In this document: positions 42,278 to 51,300 of the stretch, piece after piece
Numbering within the stretch: position 1 is the first letter of the stretch
Layout: every line of letters begins with the position of its first letter
Assembly: GCF_043944905.1 (NCBI RefSeq)
Contig: NZ_JBIMSN010000026.1
Coordinates: 134,125 to 198,124, forward strand
DNA length: 64,000 nt
Source of the DNA: Antrihabitans spumae
GTDB taxonomy: Bacteria; Actinomycetota; Actinomycetes; Mycobacteriales; Mycobacteriaceae
Direction of reading: 5' to 3'
The notes under the pieces: model-generated
What the model saw: the letters and a program-made list of their open reading frames with translations, nothing else
Told to the model about the DNA's origin: nothing
The model's database searches: none
Program-made: the position numbers and the translations under genes

Positions 42278-44083
42278 ATGACGTCGAGTGCCCCGGAGAC
42301 GGACGACACCCAAAAGCCGGCACCAGCGCATCACACCCGACCGGACAAGCCTGCGTCCGAGCGCCGCGTTCGGGCAGACCGCCCTCGCGCCGCGGCAGCA
42401 CCTGCCAGTCCCCGTGAGCGCTCGGCCCGACCGGTCCGCCGCAAAGCCGAAGCTCAATGGGCACTCGGTTACCGCGAGCCGCAGAACGCCAACGAGCAGG
42501 CCAAGAAGGACGATCACCCGCTCAACGTGCGTGCCCGCATCGAGAACATCTACTCGAAGAACGGGTTCGACAGCATCGACAAGAGCGACCTGCGCGGCCG
42601 CATGCGCTGGTGGGGCCTCTACACCCAGCGCGAGCAGGGCTACGACGGCACCTGGACCGGTGACGAGAACATCGACCTGCTCGAAGCCAAGTACTTCATG
42701 ATGCGGATCCGCTGCGATGCCGGCGCGCTGAACGTCGAGCAGTTGCGCACCCTCGGACAGATTTCGGTCGACTTCGGTCGCGACACCGCTGATCTGTCCG
42801 ATCGCGAAAACGTCCAGTACCACTGGATCGAGATCGAGAACGTCCCCGAGATCTGGCGCCGGATCGAAAGTGTCGGTCTGCAGACCACACAGGCGTGCGG
42901 TGACTGCCCCCGCGTCGTCCTCGGCTCCCCTCTCGCAGGCGAATCGCTCACCGAGGTGCTCGACCCGACTCCGGCGATCGACGAGATCGTGCGTCGGTTC
43001 ATCGGCAGGAAGGAACTGTCCAACCTGCCACGCAAGTTCAAGACGGCCATCTCCGGACAGCAGGACGTCGTCCACGAAATCAACGACGTCGCGTTCATCG
43101 GTGTCGTGCATCCCGAGCACGGACCCGGACTCGACATGTGGGTCGGCGGCGGACTGTCGGTCAACCCGATGATGGCCCAGCGCGTCGGTGCGTGGATCCC
43201 ACTCGACGAAGTACCCGATGTCTGGGAAGCCGTTGTCCGACTGTTCCGCGACTACGGCTACCGCCGCCTCCGCGCGAAAGCCCGCTTGAAGTTCCTGATC
43301 AAGGACTGGGGCATCGAGAAGTTCAGAGAAGTGCTCGAGACCGAATATCTGAACCGCAAGCTCATCGACGGCCCCGCGCCGGAAGCACCTAAGCAGCCGA
43401 TCGATCACGTCGGCATCCAGCGCCTCAAGAACGGCCTCAACTCGGTCGGCGTTGCGCCGATCGCAGGGCGGGTGTCCGGCACTCGATTGCTCGCCGTGGC
43501 AGACGCCGCCGAGCGCGCCGGCTCGGACCGAATCCGCTTCACGCCGTATCAGAAGCTGATCATCCTTGATGTCGCCGACGACAAGCTCGAACAGTTGCTC
43601 ACCGACCTCGATGCCATCGACCTGCCTGCTCGGCCGTCGCGGTGGCGCCAGAACCTGATGGCGTGCAGCGGAATCGAGTTCTGCAAGCTCTCCTTCGCCG
43701 AAACCCGCAAGCGCTCACAGGTTTTGGTGCCCGAACTCGAGCAACGCCTCGCCGACCTCAACACCGAACTCGACGTGCCGGTGACGATCAACATCAACGG
43801 TTGCCCGAACTCGTGCGCCCGCAGCCAGATCGCGGATATCGGTTTCAAGGGTCAACTTGTCGACGACGGCACCGGGAATCATGTCGAGGGCTTCCAGGTT
43901 CACCTAGGGGGCAGCCTCGGCTTCGACAGCGCCTTCGGTCGAAAGCTACGGCAGCACAAGGTGACTTCACTCGAAATGGGCGACTTCATCGATCGTGTGG
44001 TTCGAAACTTCATCAAACATCGCAACGAAGGCGAGCGGTTCGCGGAGTGGGCCGTACGAGCTGAAGAGGCTGATCTCCGATGA
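42278..44083 (+). CDS. sirA: Ferredoxin-dependent assimilatory sulfite reductase
   Basis: A 601-residue reductase with a low-complexity N-terminus (about 1-60) and the siroheme/[4Fe-4S] ligands Cys463, Cys469 (MACSGIEFCKL) and Cys509, Cys513 (NGCPNSC). It reduces sulfite to sulfide in six electron steps with ferredoxin. Distinction from nitrite reductase is by context: the next genes are cysH, cysD and cysN. CAGGAG lies about six bases before the ATG. Its expression is probably set by the upstream poly-Cys leader. Confidence 0.93.
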   Translation: MTSSAPETDDTQKPAPAHHTRPDKPASERRVRADRPRAAAAPASPRERSARPVRRKAEAQWALGYREPQNANEQAKKDDHPLNVRARIENIYSKNGFDSIDKSDLRGRMRWWGLYTQREQGYDGTWTGDENIDLLEAKYFMMRIRCDAGALNVEQLRTLGQISVDFGRDTADLSDRENVQYHWIEIENVPEIWRRIESVGLQTTQACGDCPRVVLGSPLAGESLTEVLDPTPAIDEIVRRFIGRKELSNLPRKFKTAISGQQDVVHEINDVAFIGVVHPEHGPGLDMWVGGGLSVNPMMAQRVGAWIPLDEVPDVWEAVVRLFRDYGYRRLRAKARLKFLIKDWGIEKFREVLETEYLNRKLIDGPAPEAPKQPIDHVGIQRLKNGLNSVGVAPIAGRVSGTRLLAVADAAERAGSDRIRFTPYQKLIILDVADDKLEQLLTDLDAIDLPARPSRWRQNLMACSGIEFCKLSFAETRKRSQVLVPELEQRLADLNTELDVPVTININGCPNSCARSQIADIGFKGQLVDDGTGNHVEGFQVHLGGSLGFDSAFGRKLRQHKVTSLEMGDFIDRVVRNFIKHRNEGERFAEWAVRAEEADLR

Positions 44084-44784
44084 GTACAAAGCTTGCGGAA
44101 AAAGACTTGCGCGCGCTGGTGGACAGGGGCGCTGCCGAACTCGACGGTGCCTCGGCACTCGAGCTCCTGCAGTGGACCGAAGACAATTTCGGTGACGACT
44201 TCATCGTCGCGTCCAACATGCAGGACGGCGTCCTCGTGCACCTGGCAACGCAGGTGCACCCCGGCGTCGACGTCCTGTTCCTCGAGACCGGCTACCACTT
44301 CGCGGAAACCATCGGGACCCGCGATGCGGTCGAGGCCGTCTACGGCGTCAACGTCATCAACGCGCAGGCCAAAGACAGTGTGGCCGAACAGGATCGACTG
44401 CTCGGCAAGGACTTGTTCGCGCGCGAGCCAGGTGAATGCTGCCGGTTGCGCAAGGTCGTTCCGCTGCAGAACACGCTGAAGAACTACAGCGCGTGGGTTA
44501 CCGGTATCCGTCGTGTCGAAGCGCCGACGCGAGCCAACGCCCCTTTGATTTCTTTCGACGACGCCTTCGGTCTTGTCAAGATCAACCCGATCGCGGCGTG
44601 GGACGACGACGAGATGCAGACCTACATCGAGACACACGGGATACTCGTCAATCCGCTTGTCGAAGAAGGGTATCCGTCCATCGGATGCGCTCCGTGCACC
44701 GCTAAGCCCGCCCCGGGCGCCGATCCGCGAAGCGGCCGCTGGGCCGGCCTCGCCAAGACCGAATGTGGGCTTCACGCATCATGA
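44080..44784 (+). CDS. cysH: Adenylylsulfate (APS) reductase, CysH family
   Basis: A 234-residue reductase with the four-cysteine iron-sulfur signature of APS reductases, Cys120-Cys121 and Cys203/Cys206, and the catalytic ECGLH motif (Cys229) near the C-terminus. The pair CC...CxxC marks APS rather than PAPS as substrate. It turns APS into sulfite and AMP using thioredoxin. It overlaps sirA by four bases (ATGA). Confidence 0.93.
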   Translation: MSTKLAEKDLRALVDRGAAELDGASALELLQWTEDNFGDDFIVASNMQDGVLVHLATQVHPGVDVLFLETGYHFAETIGTRDAVEAVYGVNVINAQAKDSVAEQDRLLGKDLFAREPGECCRLRKVVPLQNTLKNYSAWVTGIRRVEAPTRANAPLISFDDAFGLVKINPIAAWDDDEMQTYIETHGILVNPLVEEGYPSIGCAPCTAKPAPGADPRSGRWAGLAKTECGLHAS

Positions 44785-45704
44785 CCGCACAAATTCGTAC
44801 CCTCGCCAATCCCGAGTACGACACCTTGACGGCACTCGAATCCGAGTCGATCCACATTTTTCGTGAGGTCGCAGGCGAATTCGAGCGTCCCGTCATCCTG
44901 TTCTCGGGCGGCAAGGACTCCACCGTCCTGCTGCACCTTGCATTGAAGGCATTCTGGCCGGCACCACTGCCGTTCTCGCTGCTGCACGTCGACACCGGGC
45001 ACAACCTGCCCGAGGTGCTCGACTTCCGCGACGAGATCGTCGAGCGGTACGGCTTGCGTCTGCACGTCGCGAAGGTCGAGGACTACCTCGCCGACGGCCG
45101 CCTGACCGAGCGTCCCGACGGGATCCGCAACCCGTTGCAGACGGTGCCGCTCCTGGATGCGATCGCCGAGCACCGCTTCGACGCGGTCTTCGGAGGTGGC
45201 CGCCGTGACGAGGAGCGCTCGCGTGCGAAGGAGCGAATCTTCTCGCTGCGCAACGGTTTCGGGCAGTGGGACCCCAAGCGTCAGCGTCCCGAGCTGTGGA
45301 ACCTCTACAACGGCAAGCATGCACCCGGTGAGCACGTGCGGGTGTTCCCGTTGAGCAACTGGACCGAACTCGACATCTGGCGCTACATCGCGCGCGACGA
45401 CATCGCGCTCGCAAGCATCTACTACGCCCATCAGCGCCCGGTGTACCAGCGCGACGGCATGTGGATGACGCCAGGATCGTGGGGCGGTCCAGCCGACAAC
45501 GAACTGCTGGAAACGCTTTCGGTGCGTTACCGCACCGTCGGGGATGGATCGTCCACCGGCGCAATCCTTTCCGACGCGACCGACAACCAAGCGATTCTTG
45601 CCGAAGTGGCTGCGTCGCGTTTGACCGAGCGCGGTGCTACTCGCGGCGACGACCGAGTGTCGGAAGCCGCTATGGAAGACCGCAAACGTGAGGGCTATTT
45701 CTGA
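44781..45704 (+). CDS. cysD: Sulfate adenylyltransferase subunit 2
   Basis: A 307-residue PP-loop ATP pyrophosphatase: the SGGKDSTVLLHLA motif (about 42-54) and downstream family boxes (FGGGRRDEERSRAKER, QRPELWNLYN). With CysN it makes APS from sulfate and ATP. The ATG at 44781 overlaps the cysH stop; the in-frame ATG at 44763 lies inside cysH. Two bases separate it from cysN. Confidence 0.95.
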   Translation: MTAQIRTLANPEYDTLTALESESIHIFREVAGEFERPVILFSGGKDSTVLLHLALKAFWPAPLPFSLLHVDTGHNLPEVLDFRDEIVERYGLRLHVAKVEDYLADGRLTERPDGIRNPLQTVPLLDAIAEHRFDAVFGGGRRDEERSRAKERIFSLRNGFGQWDPKRQRPELWNLYNGKHAPGEHVRVFPLSNWTELDIWRYIARDDIALASIYYAHQRPVYQRDGMWMTPGSWGGPADNELLETLSVRYRTVGDGSSTGAILSDATDNQAILAEVAASRLTERGATRGDDRVSEAAMEDRKREGYF

Positions 45705-45706
45705 TC

Positions 45707-47002
45707 ATGAGCGACCTTTTGAGACTTGCGACCGCGGGCAGCGTCGACGACGGCAAATCCACCCTCGTCGGGCGGCTGCTGTACGACACGAAATCGGTTC
45801 TCGCAGACCAGATCGATGCTGTGACCCGAGCATCGGTCGACAAGGGCCTCGCGACGCCGGACCTGTCACTGCTCGTCGACGGCCTCCGCGCGGAACGCGA
45901 GCAGGGCATCACCATCGATGTTGCCTACCGCTACTTCGCAACACCGACCCGGTCGTTCGTCCTCGCGGATACGCCGGGCCACGTGCAGTACACCCGCAAC
46001 ACGGTCTCCGGCGCGTCGACGGCGCAGCTTGTCATTCTGCTCGTCGACGCGCGTAAGGGTGTCATCGAACAGACCCGTCGCCACGCCGCGGTACTTGCGC
46101 TGCTCGGAGTGCCGAAACTTGTTCTTGCAGTGAACAAAATCGATCTGGTCGACGATCCGGCGGCAGTGTTCGCCGAAATCTCGTCGGAGTTCAATTCGCT
46201 GACCTCGACCTTGGGTTGGGCGACCGAGGACGTCACCGAAATTCCGGTATCGGCGCTGCACGGCGACAACATCGCGTCGCGCTCGAGCAACACCCCGTAC
46301 TACGACGGTCCCTCGCTGATCGAGCACCTCGAATCGGTCCCCGTCGATGCAGACAGCGCCGGGCGCCACTCGATCGGCCTGCGTTTCCCCGTGCAATACG
46401 TGATCCGTCCGCGGACCGCCGACTACCCCGACTATCGCGGCTATGCAGGCCAGGTTGCGGCAGGAACGGTTGCGCGCGGCGACGAGGTCGTCGTGCTGCC
46501 ATCGGGCATTCGGACGACGGTCGAGCGAATCGATACCGCTGACGGTGAGCTGCCGCTCGCGCAGGCGGGTCGCAGCGTGACCCTCGTCCTCGCCGACGAC
46601 GTCGACATATCACGTGGCGACACCATCGCCTCCCCCGTCGACGTACCGGAACCGCTCGCCGATTTCGATGCGACCGTGTGCTGGCTCGCCGAGAAGCCGC
46701 TTCGGCCCGGCGCTCGGCTGCTGCTCAAGCACGGAACGCGCACGACGCAGGCCATTGTCGGCACTCTGGTCGAACGCTTCGACGAGCAGAAGCTCGTTGC
46801 TGCGCCGAGCCCGGAGACTTTGGAGCTCAACGACATCGGCCGGATCTCGATACGGGTCGCCGAGCCTCTCGTAGCCGACGACTACGGCGTGAACCGGCAC
46901 ACCGGAAGCTTCCTGCTGATCGACCCGGCAGGAGGAAACACCCTCGCTGCGGGCCTCGTCGGTGATGTGCTCAGCGCCGTCGAGGTCGGCGACAAAGTTT
47001 AA
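45707..47002 (+). CDS. cysN: Sulfate adenylyltransferase subunit 1 (GTPase)
   Basis: A 431-residue EF-Tu-like GTPase: G1 GSVDDGKSTLVGR (about 10-22), G3 DTPGHVQYTRN and G4 NKID. It ends after the translation-factor beta barrels and has no C-terminal APS kinase (CysC) domain. That fits the APS-dependent reductase in this operon: the pathway does not need PAPS for assimilation. GTP hydrolysis drives APS formation. Confidence 0.94.
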   Translation: MSDLLRLATAGSVDDGKSTLVGRLLYDTKSVLADQIDAVTRASVDKGLATPDLSLLVDGLRAEREQGITIDVAYRYFATPTRSFVLADTPGHVQYTRNTVSGASTAQLVILLVDARKGVIEQTRRHAAVLALLGVPKLVLAVNKIDLVDDPAAVFAEISSEFNSLTSTLGWATEDVTEIPVSALHGDNIASRSSNTPYYDGPSLIEHLESVPVDADSAGRHSIGLRFPVQYVIRPRTADYPDYRGYAGQVAAGTVARGDEVVVLPSGIRTTVERIDTADGELPLAQAGRSVTLVLADDVDISRGDTIASPVDVPEPLADFDATVCWLAEKPLRPGARLLLKHGTRTTQAIVGTLVERFDEQKLVAAPSPETLELNDIGRISIRVAEPLVADDYGVNRHTGSFLLIDPAGGNTLAAGLVGDVLSAVEVGDKV

Positions 47003-47005
47003 GTG

Positions 47006-47779
47006 ATGACGGTTCGAGAAGCGATGTCCGACGCGACGGTCCCGCTCATTGCCGTCGCTCACGGAAGCCGTGATCCTCGATCTGCGGCGACCATGTCAGC
47101 GGTCGTCGCGCAGCTTCGGGCCACACGACCGGACCTCGACGCCAGGCTGTGCTTCCTCGATCTGAATGCGCCATCCGTCGACCGATCGATCGACGCTGTT
47201 GCCGCGGACGGGCACACCGGCGCTGTCGTGGTGCCGTTGCTGCTCGGCAGTGCGTTTCATGCCCGAGTCGATCTCCCCGCGCTCGTTGCCGCTGCCCATT
47301 CGCGGCATCCGCAACTGCGGTTGACGCAGGCGGACGTGCTCGGTGCCGATCCACGCCTGGTGTCGGCGTTGCGCGAGCGCGTGCTCGACACCGGCCTCAC
47401 CGAAGACGACGCGGAGCTCGGGGTCGTTGTCGCGGCCGTTGGGTCGTCGTCGGCTGCCGCCAATCGTCGAACCGATGCGCTCGCCCGTGACCTCGTGACG
47501 GGCACACGGTGGGCTGCCGAGACCGGCTTCGCCACCTCCTCGGATCACCGGTCCGTGGCAGCAGCAGCGCACCGGCTGCGAAACAAGGGCGCGCGCCATA
47601 TCGTCGTCGCACCGTGGTTCCTGGCTCACGGCCTGCTGACCGACCGCGTGGAGTCGGCCTTGCGAGGCACGCCGATGACCGAGCCGATCGGCTCGCATTC
47701 GAAACTGATCGAGGTCGTCGTAGACCGTTACGAGCGCGCCGCCGCGCGGCTGAACGGGCAGTTTTCGCTCTCCGCGTGA
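47006..47779 (+). CDS. Sirohydrochlorin ferrochelatase (CbiX/SirB-like)
   Basis: About 257 residues with two related halves, the first opening VPLIAVAHGSRDPRS (metal-binding His in AHGSRDP) and the second with VVVAAVGSSSAAANRRT and HIVVAPWFLAHG. CbiX-type chelatases insert Fe or Co into sirohydrochlorin; placed in a sulfite reductase operon, this one probably provides siroheme. GTG 47003, ATG 47006 and ATG 47024 are all possible starts, directly after cysN. Confidence 0.85.
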   Translation: MTVREAMSDATVPLIAVAHGSRDPRSAATMSAVVAQLRATRPDLDARLCFLDLNAPSVDRSIDAVAADGHTGAVVVPLLLGSAFHARVDLPALVAAAHSRHPQLRLTQADVLGADPRLVSALRERVLDTGLTEDDAELGVVVAAVGSSSAAANRRTDALARDLVTGTRWAAETGFATSSDHRSVAAAAHRLRNKGARHIVVAPWFLAHGLLTDRVESALRGTPMTEPIGSHSKLIEVVVDRYERAAARLNGQFSLSA

Positions 47780-48344
47780 TAGTTGGACATCCGACCTATC
47801 GATGCGGAAACGATTCGGTTTTGGGCCACCTTCGACTCATGCCTGTGCGCAATTAGCAAGAGAAACAAACCGCAGGTACGCGTTACCGTGCGTTACTGCA
47901 CGCCAATCCTTCAATGTACGAAATTGCATTACGGGACAGTCGGCAGACACGCAACAATAAAAACCCCGATAATTTTTCTTGCCGTAATCAAGTGGACAAA
48001 CCTCGGCAATCGGCCGGCCAACCGACTCTGGATCCAATTGCAGGTTCGCCGCACCACTTCGAGAACTGTTGCATTGCAAACTATTTGGTCGCGCCACGCA
48101 CGTCGAGTCGGCTGTCGGGAACGTACCGCGAATACTACCCAGAACTGGTAAGGCAACCTTAGTTTTTCAATTATCGAGCCCTCGAAAACAAGCGAGGTTT
48201 AGCGAAGACATAAATGAGGTAAATTCCCCAACGACCAGATCTGTGCCCATATTCAGACAAGCCACTCGACGTTCAACGACGACGTAGTCGATCGATGCCC
48301 GACACATAGGTCGACACATTTTGCCAGCGACAGGAGTGACATCT
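47780..48344. promoter_or_regulatory. Long AT-richer intergenic region upstream of the NRPS gene
   Basis: This 565-base region is clearly more AT-rich than its surroundings and has no supported gene. It contains GGTAAGGCAACCTTAG (48147-48162), whose right half resembles a DtxR/IdeR iron box although the left half is poor, and a small CCTCG/CGAGG hairpin (48180-48184 with 48193-48197). It should hold the NRPS promoter. AGGAG at 48332-48336 is the ribosome binding site of the NRPS. Confidence 0.4.
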
Positions 48345-51300
48345 ATGACGCTCGAACCCGGGGCCGCCTCAGCGCACCACACGCCAACCCCTCCCACAGA
48401 GGGACCACGTCGGCGCGAGACCGCAGGCGGACGTCGCCCGCGGCCCGTCCGTCGCGGTCGCACCCGGACCGTCACCCTGCCGCAACTGCTTGCAGCCGCT
48501 GTCGAAATAGACCCAGCAGCAATCGCGCTGTCTCTGGCCGGACGCGACCTCTCCTACGCCGAGCTCGATCGCTGGTCTTCACGTGTCGCCCGTGTCCTCA
48601 TCGCGCGCGGAGTCGGGCCCGAGAACCTCGTCGCGATCGGAATCCCCCGTTCGATCGAATCCGTGGTCGCGGTGTGGGCCGTGGCCAAGTCGGGTGCCGG
48701 GTTCGTACCGGTCGACCCGAACTACCCCGCCGAGCGGGTCGCGCACATGGTCGAAGATTCCCGCGTCCGCGTCGGCGTGACCGTCGAGGCGAGCCTCGAC
48801 TCGCTGCCTGCCGGGGTCGGTTGGCTGGTTCTCGACGATCCAGCGTTGGAAGCAGAACTGGCAACCGTGTCGGCGGAAGCCGTCTCCTACAGCGATCGGC
48901 TCGCGCCGTTACGTGCCGAGCATCCCGCGTACGTCATCTACACCTCGGGATCGACCGGCAAGCCGAAAGGCGTCACCGTCACCCAGGCCGGGCTTGCGAC
49001 GTTCTGCGAAGAGCAGCGCGAACGGTACGGCGTCACGGCGGCCGACCGAACCCTGCACTTCGCGTCACCGTCCTTCGACGCCTCGATGTTGGAGCTTCTG
49101 CTCGCGGTCGGTGCCGGCGCGACCATGATCATCGTGCCCACCGACGTCTACGGCGGCACCGAACTCGCCGACCTACTCCGTCGTGAACGAGTGACCCACG
49201 CATTCGTCACGCCCGCGGCATTGGCGTCGGTGGATCCGACAGGCCTGGACGACCTCCGTGTCGTCATCGCAGGCGGCGAGGCGTGCCCACCCGAACTCGT
49301 CGCCCGCTGGTCGGTCCCGATCGGCGCGGAGGCAACACCGGCACAGGCAACACCGGCACACGCAACACAAAGGGCCTTCCACAACGGGTACGGCCCCACC
49401 GAGACCACGATCATGAGCAACATCAGCAGTCCGCTGCGTCCCGGCGAGGCGATCACGATCGGATCCGCCATCAGGGAGATGCGAGCAAGCGTTCTCGACG
49501 CGCGCCTGCATCCGGTGCCGGTCGGCGTCGCGGGCGAGATGTACCTGTCGGGGGTTCAGCTCGCTCGCGGTTACCACGCACGACCGGGACTCACCGCGCA
49601 ACGGTTCGTCGCCAACCCGTTCGGCGACCCCGGCGACCGCCTGTACCGCACCGGCGACATCGTGCGGCAGACCGAATCGGGCGAACTCGAATACCTCGGA
49701 CGCAACGACCATCAGGTCAAGGTGCGCGGCTTCCGGATCGAACTCGGCGAGATCGATACCGCACTCACCGCCCATCCCAGTGTGCAGTTCGCCGTCACAC
49801 GCGCGTGGGCACAGCAGGACCGGACCGACAGTGCCGTCGGCGCAACAATTCTCGCGTCGTACGTACTTGCCTCCGATGGCGCCGAAGTCGACCCCGCCAA
49901 GTTGGCAGATTTCGTCGCTCGCACGCTTCCCGCCCATATGGTCCCCGCAGCGATCGTGGTTCTGGACAGCATTCCGCTGACGCCGGTCGGGAAACTCGAT
50001 CGAACCGCCTTGCCGCGACCGGCATTCGAGCAGCGCCGGTACCGCGCCCCGCAGTCACCGCTCGAGGAACTTGTCGCGACGATCTTCGGTCAGGTACTCG
50101 GGAGTGATCGGGTCGGGCGCGACGACGACTTCTTCGAACTCGGTGGCAACTCCCTCAACGCGACACAGGTTGCGACGAGGCTGGGGTCTGCGCTCGGCAC
50201 CTCCATTCCCGCACGTGTGCTGTTCGAAGCACCGACCGTGACGGCGATGGCAGCAGCGGTCGCACCGCTGAAGTCCGGCGGGACACCACAGCTGACCGCC
50301 CGCACGAGGCCCGACCGACTGCCACTTTCCTATGCGCAGCAACGGTATTGGTTCCTGAACCAGTTCGATACAGCATCCGCGGTCGACAACATACCCATCG
50401 CGTTGCGCATCACCGGCCAACTCGATATCGCGGCTTTCCGCGCTGCCGTTGCCGACGTCGTCGCGCGCCACGAATCGCTCCGCACCTACTATCCAGGTGA
50501 CGACTCCGGTCCCTACCAGGTCATAGTGCCTGCGGCAGAGGCTGTTCCGACGATCGAGGTCGAAGACGTTCCGGAAGCGGAACTGACAGCCCGGTTGCTC
50601 GCGGTCGCAGCGCACAGCTTCGACGTGTCCATGCACATACCGCTGCAGGTCAACGTGTTTCGCGTCGGTGCGGATCACGTCGCCGCATTCGTCGTGCATC
50701 ACATCGCAGCCGATGGCTCGTCGATCGCCCCGTTTGCGAACGACCTCGCGGTCGCATACGCCTTCCGGGCGCAGGACACGGCCCCGCAGTGGACGCCGCT
50801 GAGCATCCAGTACGCGGACTACGCGCTCTGGCAACGAGATGCTCTCGGAGCAGACGACGATCCCGATTCGCTGACCACCCGCCAGATCGAGTACTGGAAG
50901 TCGGCGCTCGCGGACCTGCCGCAACAGCTCGACCTGCCGTCCGATCGACCGCGCGGCACCCGGCAGTCCTTCCGCGGCGCGGCCGTTCGATTCTCGTTGG
51001 ACGACGGCCTCCACCGGCAATTGCTCACGCTCGCAAAGGGTTCGGGCGCAACCCTCTTCATGGTCATGCATTCGGCATTCGCCGTTCTGCTTGCGCGGAT
51101 GTCCGGCGTCGACGACGTTGCGGTAGGCACACCCATCGCAGGTCGTGGCGAAGAAGCGCTCGACGAGCTGATCGGCATGTTCGTCAACACCCTGGTTCTG
51201 CGGACCGTAGTCGACGGGGGTGAGAGTTTCGACGATCTGCTCGCACGGGTTCGAGAAACCGATCTCCAGGCCTATGCCCACGCCGACGTTCCTTTCGAAC

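Noticed and set aside
47914..48162. Short plus-strand frames in the AT-rich region upstream of the NRPS
   Set aside because: No ribosome site, no leader-type pattern and no Cys run; composition resembles non-coding DNA.
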